A stretch of DNA of 64,000 nt from positions 5,153,191-5,217,190 of the forward strand of contig NZ_CP043575.1 in the NCBI RefSeq assembly GCF_014076495.1, written 5' to 3'. Origin of the DNA: Comamonas koreensis (GTDB taxonomy: Bacteria > Pseudomonadota > Gammaproteobacteria > Burkholderiales > Burkholderiaceae_C). The position numbers and the translations under genes were made by a program. Below, one piece after another: positions 43,534-51,146 of the stretch. Position 1 is the stretch's first letter; each line of letters begins with the position of its first letter. The notes beneath the pieces are model-generated. The model saw nothing but the letters and a program-made list of their open reading frames with translations, had not been told where the DNA came from and ran no database searches.

Positions 43534-44363
43534 GCAGACGGCTCCGGCGCATCGCCAAAGGGGCCTTGGGCGGTGAAGGCCCCGCCCTGGTAGACGGCGA
43601 CCGGGTCGTTGGCCGCAGGGGCGGGTTGTGCCTCCACCTGGGCGCGCCAGGGCTCGGAGCTGTCCTTGGGCACAAAGCCCAGGTGGGCAGCGGCATGGTT
43701 GTCCCACCACAGGTCGCGGTTGGCCGATGCGCCGTAGACGACGGTATGGCCAACGTTAGGGGTGAACAGGCTTTTCTCGACCAGCTGCACCAGGTCGTCA
43801 TAGCTCAGCCAGCTGTGCATCATGCGCCGGTCCTTGGGCGCGGGAAAGGACGAACCAATGCGTATGCTCACCGTCTCGATGCCGTAGCGGTCAAAGTAGA
43901 AACTCGCCATGTCCTCGCCAAAGGATTTGGACAGGCCGTAGTAGCCATCGGGGCGGCGGCGCGCATGGGCGTCGATCTTCTCGCTTTGCTGGTAAAAGCC
44001 GATCACATGGTTGGAGCTGGCAAACACAATGCGCTTCACGCCGTGGCGGCGCGCGGCCTCGTAGAGGTGGAAGATGCCTTTGATATTGGCCTCCAGCACC
44101 TCTTCAAAAGGCCGCTCCACCGACACACCGCCCAGGTGCACGATGGCGTCGCAGCCGGCCACCATCGCGTCGACGGCCTGCTTGTCGGCCAGGTCGCAGG
44201 GGACGACTTCTTCTTGCGCATCCCGCGGCGCGCCCATGCCGGCGATGTCGGACACGCGCAGCACAGGGGCCAGGCCGCGCAGGCGCTGGCGCAGCACCTG
44301 GCCCAGGCCGCCGGCAGCACCAGTCAACAGCAAGCGTTGCAGCGGGGTTGTTTGTGCCTGCAT
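43530..44363 (-). CDS. udh: NAD-dependent uronate dehydrogenase
   Basis: 277 aa. Extended SDR: nucleotide motif LLTGAAGGLGQVLRQRL, Asp in VLRVSDIAGMG for NAD, IVHLGGVSVERPFEEVLEAN, active-site Tyr/Lys in PDGYYGLSKSFGED and SIRIGSSFPAPKDRRMMHSW, all features of Udh enzymes that oxidise galacturonate or glucuronate to the aldarolactone. AAGGAG lies 8 nt upstream. First gene of the minus-strand operon running to garD. A terminator sits only about 20 bp before its start codon. Confidence 0.92.
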   Translation of the reverse strand: MQAQTTPLQRLLLTGAAGGLGQVLRQRLRGLAPVLRVSDIAGMGAPRDAQEEVVPCDLADKQAVDAMVAGCDAIVHLGGVSVERPFEEVLEANIKGIFHLYEAARRHGVKRIVFASSNHVIGFYQQSEKIDAHARRRPDGYYGLSKSFGEDMASFYFDRYGIETVSIRIGSSFPAPKDRRMMHSWLSYDDLVQLVEKSLFTPNVGHTVVYGASANRDLWWDNHAAAHLGFVPKDSSEPWRAQVEAQPAPAANDPVAVYQGGAFTAQGPFGDAPEPSA

Positions 44364-44379
44364 GGCCTGCTCCTTTCCA

Positions 44380-44407
44380 TAAAAAAAGGCGCTTATGAAA
44401 AGCGCCT
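44380..44407 (-). terminator. Terminator between the aminotransferase gene and udh
   Basis: Perfect 8-bp stem AGGCGCTT / AAGCGCCT (44387-44394, 44400-44407) with a 5-nt loop. On the minus strand it is followed by seven T residues. It ends transcripts of the aminotransferase gene but leaves only about 17 nt before the udh start codon. Confidence 0.88.
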
Positions 44408-44414
44408 GGGGTGG

Positions 44415-45626
44415 TCAGCCTTGAGCCAGGCCGTCGATGGCAGAACGCATGTTCTTCAGGGCCTTCACCACCAGCGCAGGGTCGGTGGCGAACGACAGGC
44501 GGATATAAGGCGACATGCCAAAGGCCGCGCCCGGCACGGTGGCCACATTGGCCGCCTTGAGCAGAAAGCTCGAGACGGCAGCATCGCTGTCCAGCACCTG
44601 GCCTTCGGCCGTGCGGCGGCCGATCAGGCTTTGGCAACCGAGGAACAGGTAGAAGGCGCCATCGGGCACCGACGACAGGGTCAGCTCAGGCACGATGGCC
44701 AGCTCGCGGCGAATGGTCTCGAGCCGGTCCACAAAGGTCTGGCGCGCCTGGCGCACGCAGTCCTGGTCGCCCAGCAAAGCCGCTTGCGCAGCGGCCTGCG
44801 CCACCGATGTGGCACTGGTGCAGCTTTGCGATTCGAGCTTGTTCATGCCGCCGATCAGCTTCTCGGGGCCTGCCGCATAGCCAATGCGCCAGCCGGTCAT
44901 CGCGTAGGACTTGGAGACGCCGTTGATGATCAGCATGCGGTCCTTCAGATAAGGACAGGCCTGGGCGAACGAGACAAAGGGCACACCGGTCAGGATGATG
45001 TGCTCGTAGATTTCATCGGACATGACCAGCACATCGGGGAAGTCCTTGAGCACCTCGCCCAGCGCCTGCAGCTCGGCGCGGCTGTAGACCGCGCCGGTGG
45101 GGTTGCCGGGACTGTTGATGATCAGCCAGCGGGTCTTGGCCGTGATGCTCTGGCGCAGCGCGTCGGGCGTGAGCTTGAAGCCCACCGCTTCTGCGCAAGG
45201 CACATAGACCGGCACGCCGCCATGCAAGGCCACGATGTCGCCATAGGACACCCAGCAAGGGGTGGGCACCACGACTTCGTCGCCGCTCTCCAAGGTCGCC
45301 ATGAAGGCATTGAAGATCAGCTGCTTGGCGCCGACACCGGTGGTGATCTCGGCCACCGTGTAGTCGAGTTCGTTGTCCTGTTTGAACTTCTGCGCAATCG
45401 CCTTGCGCAGGCTCTCGGTGCCGGCCGGCACCGTGTACTTGGTGGCACCGGCCTTGGCCGCGGCCATCGCCGCATCAATGATGTGCTCGGGCGTATTGAA
45501 ATCGGGCTCACCAATGCTCAGGTCGATGACATCGATGCCTTCGGACTTCATCTTCTTGGCCAGCGAGGAAATCGCCATGCTCGGCGACGAAGGCAGGCCC
45601 TCGACTTTTTGACTTAGCTTCAACAT
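44415..45626 (-). CDS. Class I/II pyridoxal-phosphate aminotransferase (aspartate aminotransferase-like)
   Basis: 403 aa. Fold-type I aminotransferase of the Ib (AspC-like) subgroup. Motifs: DVIDLSIGEPDFNTPEHI, INSPGNPTGAVYSRAEL (binds cofactor), VMSDEIYEHI, and the Schiff-base Lys in INGVSKSYAMTGWRIGYAAG. The C-terminal Arg for the substrate carboxylate lies in PYIRLSFATDP. It sits between the uronate operon and its regulator, next to an amino-acid-binding protein gene. It has no obvious step in uronate breakdown. Confidence 0.92.
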   Translation of the reverse strand: MLKLSQKVEGLPSSPSMAISSLAKKMKSEGIDVIDLSIGEPDFNTPEHIIDAAMAAAKAGATKYTVPAGTESLRKAIAQKFKQDNELDYTVAEITTGVGAKQLIFNAFMATLESGDEVVVPTPCWVSYGDIVALHGGVPVYVPCAEAVGFKLTPDALRQSITAKTRWLIINSPGNPTGAVYSRAELQALGEVLKDFPDVLVMSDEIYEHIILTGVPFVSFAQACPYLKDRMLIINGVSKSYAMTGWRIGYAAGPEKLIGGMNKLESQSCTSATSVAQAAAQAALLGDQDCVRQARQTFVDRLETIRRELAIVPELTLSSVPDGAFYLFLGCQSLIGRRTAEGQVLDSDAAVSSFLLKAANVATVPGAAFGMSPYIRLSFATDPALVVKALKNMRSAIDGLAQG

Positions 45627-45650
45627 AAATTCGCAATCGCTCGGTTTCTC

Positions 45651-46544
45651 TTAGATGCCCTTGTCATTGGGGTTGGCGTAGAGCGCCTTGGTCGAATCGC
45701 TGAGCGGGAAGTTGATGTTCACGTTGCGCGGAGGGATCGTGGTCATGAACCACTTCTGGTAGAGCGCTTCCATCTCGCCGGACTTGATCATCGCGTAGAC
45801 GGTGTCATCGACCAGCTTCTTGAACGTCGGGTCATCCTTGCGCAGCATCACGCCATAGGGCTCGGTGCGCAGCGGCTCGTTGAGGATCACATACTGGTCG
45901 CGCTGGGGCGAGGTGGCGATAAAGCTGGCCAGTTGCACGTCATCGAGCACAAAGGCGTCGGCCTTGCCCGATTCGAACATCACAAAGGCTTCGGACGGGT
46001 CCTTGCCATAGACCTCGTTGAACTTCACGTTCTGGGCCTTTTTGTAGGCGCGCAGCAGCTGGATCGAGGTGGTGCCGGTCACGGTGGCCACATTGCGGTT
46101 TTGCAGATCGGCAATACCTTTGACTGGCGAGTCCTTGCGCACGGCCAGGGTCACATTGGCCGAGAAGTAGCTCGGCGAGAAGGAGACTTGCTCCTGGCGC
46201 GCAAGGGTGTTGGTCACCGGTGTGCAGTCCAGATCGACGGTGCCGTTCTGCACCAGCGGGATGCGGCTGGTGGGCGTGGTGATCAGGTACTTGATTTCCA
46301 TCTTCTGCAAGCCCGCCGCCTTTTGCGCCGCCTCTGCTACCTTCAGGCAGATGTCATTGATCAAGCCGATAGGGTCCGCATTGCCGTTGACCTTGTAGCT
46401 GAAGGGCACGGACATGTCGCGCGCACCGATGGTGATTGCGCCGTTCTGCTTGATCTTCTCCAGCGTGGAGGTCTGCGCTTGCGCCAGGGAAGCAGCCAGC
46501 AGAGTGACGGCACATACGGTGGTTTTGGAGAAAAGCTTGAGCAT
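45651..46544 (-). CDS. ABC-type amino-acid substrate-binding protein (GltI-like)
   Basis: 297 aa. Signal peptide ending AASLAQA. SBP_bac_3 fold: LEKIKQNGAITIGARDMSVP, INDICLKVAEAAQKAAGLQK, STLARQEQ-type ligand region (VTNTLARQEQVSFSPSYFSA) and FVLDDVQLASFIATSP. Closest in pattern to glutamate/aspartate binding proteins. No permease or ATPase genes lie next to it. It is 24 bp upstream of the aminotransferase gene on the same strand, so the two may act on the same amino acid. Its promoter shares the intergenic region with the repeat array upstream of the GntR gene. Confidence 0.92.
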   Translation of the reverse strand: MLKLFSKTTVCAVTLLAASLAQAQTSTLEKIKQNGAITIGARDMSVPFSYKVNGNADPIGLINDICLKVAEAAQKAAGLQKMEIKYLITTPTSRIPLVQNGTVDLDCTPVTNTLARQEQVSFSPSYFSANVTLAVRKDSPVKGIADLQNRNVATVTGTTSIQLLRAYKKAQNVKFNEVYGKDPSEAFVMFESGKADAFVLDDVQLASFIATSPQRDQYVILNEPLRTEPYGVMLRKDDPTFKKLVDDTVYAMIKSGEMEALYQKWFMTTIPPRNVNINFPLSDSTKALYANPNDKGI

Positions 46545-46581
46545 GATTGGAAAGTAGGTTACAACAAGGCATCAGTCATGT

Positions 46582-46594
46582 GTTGTCTGACGAC
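46582..46594. promoter_or_regulatory. Candidate GntR operator upstream of the repeat array
   Basis: GTTGTCTGACGAC matches GTTGTATGATGTC upstream of the second Bug gene (48015-48027) at 10 of 13 positions and contains the inverted half-sites TGTC-TGAC-GACA. It lies between the divergent SBP gene and the regulator array and could serve both. Assignment as a FadR-type GntR site is inference. Confidence 0.35.
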
Positions 46595-46607
46595 AGGTGT
46601 GAATTAT

Positions 46608-46979
46608 GATCACAGCTATGCTCAAAAGCCCCTCGGAATTACCCGCATCCTCGTCAATGGCATCAGGCCAGGATGCCACTTTGCACGGTTGCCACACCCC
46701 GCAAGGCAGCTGCTTGGCCCACCTTCAGCCGGATCACAGCTATGCTTAAAAGCCCCTCGGAATTACCCGCATCCCCGTCGATGGCATCGGCCAGCGCTGC
46801 CACTTTGTACGGTTGCCGCGCCGCAAAAGCCAACGGCCAGGCCCACGTTCTGCCGGATCACAGCCATGCTTAAAAGCCCCTCGGAATTACCCGCTTCCCC
46901 GTCAATGGCATCGGCCAGCGCTGCCACTTTGTGCGGTAGCCGTGCCGCAAAAGCCAACGGCCAGGCCCACGTTCTGCCG
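46608..46979 (+). repeat. Three tandem 124-bp copies of the GntR gene 5' end
   Basis: Units begin with GATCACAGC at 46608, 46732 and 46856, exactly 124 bp apart. A fourth, more diverged unit at 46980 is the true start of the regulator gene. Units 2 and 3 differ at about 6 of 124 positions; unit 1 is more diverged. Similarity between unit 3 and the gene runs for roughly 90 bp. The period is not a multiple of three. Confidence 0.93.
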
Positions 46980-46997
46980 GATCACAGCCATGCTTAA
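46618..46997 (+). other. Three successive 43-codon upstream ORFs in the repeat array
   Basis: Each repeat encodes a 43-residue frame starting MLKSPSELP and ending in the next unit: 46618-46749, 46742-46873 and 46866-46997. Each stop overlaps the next start as ATGCTTAA, so the last overlaps the regulator start at 46990. The peptides match the first 29 residues of the regulator (MLKSPLELATTPSMAIDSAA) and then diverge. No clear ribosome sites are visible, so translation is uncertain. They may be by-products of the duplication or act as upstream ORFs. Confidence 0.5.
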
Positions 46998-47811
46998 AAG
47001 CCCCTTGGAACTCGCTACAACCCCATCGATGGCCATAGACTCCGCCGCCAGTCTGCGCGGCAGCCGTGCCGCCAAGGGCAGCCGCAGCCTGGCCAATCTG
47101 TTGTCGGAAGAATTTGAAAACAAGATCCGCCAGGGGCTGTTGCAAGAGGGCGACAAGCTGCCCACAGAAACCGAACTGGTGCGCAGCTATGACGTCAGCC
47201 GCACAGTGGTGCGCGAGGCGTTGTCCAAATTGCAGGCCTCGGGTTTGGTGGAGACCAAGCACGGCATCGGCACCTTTGTGCTGCCCGCGCGCAGCACGCC
47301 GGGCATGGTGCTCAGCGCCCACGAGCTGAGTGAATCGGTCGATGTGCTCGCGGTGCTGGAGCTGCGCATCAGCCTGGAGACCGAGGCGGCGGGACTGGCT
47401 GCGACCCGGCGCCAGGAGCCGCATCTGCGCGCGATGCGCACTGCGCTGCAGGCCTTTGAGCAGAACTTTGCACTGGGCCGCGAGACCGTGAGCCATGACC
47501 TGGACTTTCACCTGAGCATCGCCAAGGCCACCGGCAACCGCTATTTCCAGGAGATCCTGCAGCACTTTGGCTCGATGCTGATTCCGCGCAACCGGATTGC
47601 CTCGATCCACATCCCCACGCGCGACCCGGACTACCTCAAGCGCGTCAACCGCGAGCATGAAGAGATCTTCTCCGCGATCGAGCGCCAGGATGCGGACTCG
47701 GCCCGCGCTGCGATGCGCATCCACCTGACCAACTCGCGCGAACGCCTGCGCCTGGCACAGCGCCTGGCCCAGGAGCAGCAAGCAACCGGCGCACCAGGCA
47801 GCGAGCGCTAA
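46990..47811 (+). CDS. FadR-subfamily GntR transcriptional regulator of uronate/aldarate genes
   Basis: 273 aa if started at ATG 46990; ATG 47029 is the alternative and neither has a good ribosome site. Winged HTH at about residues 30-100 (LLSEEFENKIRQGLLQEGDK, LPTETELVRSYDVSRTVVRE, KLQASGLVETKHGIGTFVLP). The C-terminal FCD domain has metal-binding residues in DLDFHLSIAKATGNRYFQEI, NREHEEIFSAIERQDAD and MRIHLTNSRERL. Followed by a Bug gene, kdgD and KGSADH, so it likely represses the pathway until an aldarate or uronate appears. The 5' end has been triplicated upstream. Confidence 0.9.
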   Translation: MLKSPLELATTPSMAIDSAASLRGSRAAKGSRSLANLLSEEFENKIRQGLLQEGDKLPTETELVRSYDVSRTVVREALSKLQASGLVETKHGIGTFVLPARSTPGMVLSAHELSESVDVLAVLELRISLETEAAGLAATRRQEPHLRAMRTALQAFEQNFALGRETVSHDLDFHLSIAKATGNRYFQEILQHFGSMLIPRNRIASIHIPTRDPDYLKRVNREHEEIFSAIERQDADSARAAMRIHLTNSRERLRLAQRLAQEQQATGAPGSER

Positions 47812-47816
47812 GCCGC

Positions 47817-47842
47817 GCAGCAGCCCGGCACGGGGCTGCTGC
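47817..47842 (+). terminator. Hairpin after the GntR gene (weak or Rho-dependent terminator)
   Basis: Perfect 10-bp stem GCAGCAGCCC / GGGCTGCTGC with a 6-nt loop, starting 5 bp after the stop codon. No T tract follows, so termination would need help; the hairpin may only stabilise mRNA. The rest of the gap to 48054 holds no gene that I can support. Confidence 0.45.
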
Positions 47843-48014
47843 CTTCACGCCCCGGGTCGCGCCACCGCTGCGCCCGCCACACCTATCCGTTGGCGCAGCG
47901 CCCGGCCCGCCCCAGCGCCAGCCCACGGCGGCGCCAGGCGGCATGACCGGCCCAGCCGCCCACCCACACAAGCGTTTCCCCTAGTCAACCAAAGCTTGGC
48001 GATCTGCGTTTTGA

Positions 48015-48027
48015 GTTGTATGATGTC
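48015..48027 (+). promoter_or_regulatory. Candidate operator upstream of the second Bug gene
   Basis: GTTGTATGATGTC, related to the site at 46582, lies 28 bp upstream of the Bug start codon and just before AAAAAGGAGAC. The position suits repression of the Bug-kdgD-KGSADH operon by the neighbouring GntR protein. Confidence 0.35.
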
Positions 48028-48054
48028 TTATATCTAAAAAGGAGACAAAGACCT

Positions 48055-49032
48055 ATGCATCGCCGTTCGCACCTGATCTATTCAGCGCTGGCCCTGGCCG
48101 CCGGTAGCTTGTTATCGACTCCGCTGTTGGCGGCCGATGCATGGCCCAGCAAGCCGATCCGGCTGATTGTTCCCTACCCGCCCGGCGGCAGTTCGGACAT
48201 CATTGCGCGCTCGATCGGCCAGCTGATCTCGCAAGAGCTCAAGCAGACGGTAGTGATCGACAACAAGCCCGGAGCGAACGGCAACCTGGGCGCCGAGTTT
48301 GTCACCCGCGCCCAGCCCGATGGCTACACCTGGCTGCTGTGCGACCTCGGAGCGCTCGCGATCTCCCCGTCCATCTACACCAAGCTGAGCTTTGACCCCA
48401 GCAAGGACCTGCGTGGCGCCGCCATGCTGGCCTACTCGCCGCACATGCTGGTGGTGCACCCGTCGGTGCAAGCCAACAACCTGCAGGAGCTGGTGGCCCT
48501 GTCCAAGAAGCAGGACCTGAACTTTGCCGTCACGGCCACCGGCAGCGCGCCGCATCTGGCCGGTGTCGAGCTGGCCCGGCTGACGGGCGCCAAATGGGTC
48601 TATGTGCCCTACAAGGGCGGCGTGCAATCGGTGCAGGACACGGTGGCTGGCCAGACCCAGGTGCTGATGAACGGCATGCTGGCCACCTACCCCCATGTGC
48701 AAAGCGGCAAGTTAAAGCTGCTGGGTATCTCCAAGAACACCCGCATGCCGCTGATCGCCGATGTGCCGACCCTGGCCGAGCAAGGCGCAGCCGGCTTTGC
48801 CTCGGGCACCTGGCAAGGCGTGGTACTGCCGGCCAAAACGCCAGAAGCGGTGATCCAGAAGGTGAACCAGGCGCTGCTGACTGCCATCCGCTCGCCCGAG
48901 GTGCGCTCGCGCCTGACCGGCCAGGGCGCCGAGGTGGTCACGATGACGCCGGCCGAGACTGACCAATTTTTCAAGGCCGAACGCCAGCGCTGGCGCACGG
49001 TCGTTCAAACCGCCAATCTGCAGCTCGATTGA
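48055..49032 (+). CDS. Bug-family (TctC) periplasmic binding protein of the plus-strand uronate operon
   Basis: 325 aa from ATG 48055, with AAGGAGAC 9 nt upstream. Signal peptide ending TPLLAA. Motifs: LIVPYPPGGSSDIIARSIGQ, VIDNKPGANGNLGAEFVTRA, DGYTWLLCDLGALA and WVYVPYKGGVQSVQDTVAGQ. First gene after the GntR regulator and upstream of kdgD, so its ligand is likely an aldarate. It is the third Bug receptor in the window; no TctA/B genes are present. Confidence 0.93.
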   Translation: MHRRSHLIYSALALAAGSLLSTPLLAADAWPSKPIRLIVPYPPGGSSDIIARSIGQLISQELKQTVVIDNKPGANGNLGAEFVTRAQPDGYTWLLCDLGALAISPSIYTKLSFDPSKDLRGAAMLAYSPHMLVVHPSVQANNLQELVALSKKQDLNFAVTATGSAPHLAGVELARLTGAKWVYVPYKGGVQSVQDTVAGQTQVLMNGMLATYPHVQSGKLKLLGISKNTRMPLIADVPTLAEQGAAGFASGTWQGVVLPAKTPEAVIQKVNQALLTAIRSPEVRSRLTGQGAEVVTMTPAETDQFFKAERQRWRTVVQTANLQLD

Positions 49033-49084
49033 GCCGCCCGGATTTGGCACTGTCGATTCCCTCTCTTTTCTTTGAAAGTTTGAT

Positions 49085-50002
49085 ATGAGCACCATGAGCC
49101 CCCAGGATGTGAAGAACGTGATGAGTTCCGGACTGCTGTCCTTCCCCATTACCGACTTTGATGCACAAGGCAACTTCAATGCCAAGGGCTATGCCGAGCG
49201 CCTGGAATGGCTGGCCCCGTTTGGCGCCAGCGCGCTGTTCGCCGCTGGCGGCACCGGTGAGTTCTTCTCGCTGACCGCCGAAGAGTACCCTGCGATCATC
49301 AAGACCGCCGTGGACACCTGCAAGGGCAAGGTGCCGATCATCGCCGGTGCAGGCGGCCCGACCCGCTTTGCGATCCAGTGCGCACAGGCTGCGGAAGCCG
49401 CTGGCGCCCACGGCATCCTGCTGATGCCCCACTACATGACCGAAGCCAGCCAGGAAGGCCTGGCCGCGCACGTCGAAGCCGTCTGCAAGAGCGTGAAGTT
49501 CGGCGTCATCATCTACAACCGTGGCGTGAGCCGTTTCACCCCCGAGACCGTGGCCAAGCTCTGCGAGCGCAACCCCAACCTGGTCGGCTTCAAGGACGGC
49601 GTGGGCGACATCGAAGCCATGTCGGCCATGTACCTGACGATGGGCGACCGCCTGGCCTACCTGGGTGGCCTGCCAACCGCCGAAGTCTATGCCGCCGCCT
49701 ACAAGGCACTGGGCACGCCCGTGTACTCTTCTGCCGTGTTCAACTTCATCCCCAAGACCGCCATCCGCTTCTACGAAGCCGTGCGCACCGATGACCACGC
49801 CACCCAGCACCAGCTGCTCAAGGACTTCTTCATGCCCTACCTGAAGATCCGCAACCGCAGCGCTGGCTACGCCGTGTCCATCATCAAGGCCGGTGCCAAG
49901 CTGGTGGGCCACGATGCCGGTCCGGTGCGCGCGCCTTTGGCTGACCTCAAGCCCGAGGAAGTCGATATGCTGGCAGCACTGATCAAGAAGGTCGAAGCCT
50001 GA
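49085..50002 (+). CDS. kdgD: 5-dehydro-4-deoxyglucarate dehydratase
   Basis: 305 aa, DapA/NAL superfamily barrel. Decarboxylates and dehydrates 5-keto-4-deoxyglucarate to alpha-ketoglutarate semialdehyde. Marks: [60 protein letters not shown], the Tyr in [20 protein letters not shown], and the Schiff-base Lys in [20 protein letters not shown]. Position between aldarate uptake and KGSADH confirms the role. Confidence 0.95.
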   Translation: MSTMSPQDVKNVMSSGLLSFPITDFDAQGNFNAKGYAERLEWLAPFGASALFAAGGTGEFFSLTAEEYPAIIKTAVDTCKGKVPIIAGAGGPTRFAIQCAQAAEAAGAHGILLMPHYMTEASQEGLAAHVEAVCKSVKFGVIIYNRGVSRFTPETVAKLCERNPNLVGFKDGVGDIEAMSAMYLTMGDRLAYLGGLPTAEVYAAAYKALGTPVYSSAVFNFIPKTAIRFYEAVRTDDHATQHQLLKDFFMPYLKIRNRSAGYAVSIIKAGAKLVGHDAGPVRAPLADLKPEEVDMLAALIKKVEA

Positions 50003-50090
50003 TCTCCGTTGACCTCCTGGCCCGGTAACCACCTGCAGCACGGTGCTGCGGATGGTGCCGGGCTCTTTCCGTTGAAAGCCCTCTCCACAC

Positions 50091-51077
50091 ATGACTGCCA
50101 CCCACCGCCCACGCGTGCTGCAAATGGGCAAGATGCCGCTGCCCGCGCTTGATGCCGATCTGGCCCAGGAATTCGATACCACCGTGCTGAGCGCACAAGC
50201 GGACCCGCAGCAGTTCCTGGCTGCCCACGGTTCGGAGTTTGCCTACCTGGTCACCTCGGCCAGCATGGGCGCATCGGCCTCGGTGATCCAGGCCTTGCCG
50301 GCGCTGCGCGGCATCAGCAGCTTTGGCGTGGGCTTTGATGCGCTGGACCAGCAGTCCATCCTCGCCCAGTCCGCGCGCGTGGGCTACACCCCCGGCGTGC
50401 TGGACGACTGCGTGGCCGACATGGCCTTTGCACTGCTGCTGGACAGTGCCCGCCGCCTGGCAGCGGCCGACCGCTTTGTGCGCGCGGGCCTGTGGCCCAC
50501 CGAGCGCTTTGGCGTCTACACCCGTGCCTCGGGCAAGCGCCTGGGCATTCTGGGCATGGGCCGCATTGGCCGCCAGGTGGCGCGCCGCGCCAGCGGTTTT
50601 GACATGGAGGTGGCCTACCACAACCGCCGCCCAGTCAGCGATTCGCCGCACCGCTACATGGAGTCGCTGCAGGAACTGGCCCAGTGGTGCGATTTTCTGG
50701 TCATCACTGCTGCCGGTGGCGACGACACCCGCCACCTGGTCGATGCCCAGGTGCTGGACGCCCTGGGCCCGCAGGGTTTTGTGATCAATGTGGCGCGCGG
50801 CAGCGTGGTCGATGAAGCGGCCTTGCTGGACGCGCTGCAACACCAGCGCATTGCCGGCGCGGGCCTCGATGTGTTCGAGGACGAACCACGCCCCCTGCCC
50901 GGCCTGCTGCAGCAGGACAACGTAGTGCTGGCACCGCATATCGCCAGCGGCACCCAGGAGACGCGCCGCGCGATGGCCGATCTGGTGCTGGCCAACCTGC
51001 GCAGCTTGATCGCCAATGGCCAGCCGCTGCAGGAAGTGCCCTGGTCCCAAGCTGCGGCACAGGCCCGTGCTGGTTGA
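50091..51077 (+). CDS. D-isomer-specific 2-hydroxyacid dehydrogenase
   Basis: 328 aa. NAD(P)-binding motif LGILGMGRIGRQVARRASGF, and catalytic residues in VINVARGSVVDEAALLDALQ (Arg region), GLDVFEDEPRPLPG (Glu) and VLAPHIASGTQETRRAM (His). Resembles glyoxylate/hydroxypyruvate reductases of the GhrB/HPPR type. Encoded between kdgD and KGSADH, though the oxidative uronate route has no required step for it. It might reduce a 2-keto by-product such as tartronate semialdehyde-related or keto-aldonate compounds. Exact substrate unknown. Confidence 0.9.
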   Translation: MTATHRPRVLQMGKMPLPALDADLAQEFDTTVLSAQADPQQFLAAHGSEFAYLVTSASMGASASVIQALPALRGISSFGVGFDALDQQSILAQSARVGYTPGVLDDCVADMAFALLLDSARRLAAADRFVRAGLWPTERFGVYTRASGKRLGILGMGRIGRQVARRASGFDMEVAYHNRRPVSDSPHRYMESLQELAQWCDFLVITAAGGDDTRHLVDAQVLDALGPQGFVINVARGSVVDEAALLDALQHQRIAGAGLDVFEDEPRPLPGLLQQDNVVLAPHIASGTQETRRAMADLVLANLRSLIANGQPLQEVPWSQAAAQARAG

Positions 51078-51146
51078 GAACGTTTTTACGACGACCGAAC
51101 CATCCACCCATTTTTTTGAGAACAGGCCCAACCGCCTGGCAAGCTT

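Noticed and set aside
46608..46979. CRISPR-like array
   Set aside because: Units are contiguous 124-bp copies without unique spacers, derived from the adjacent gene start.
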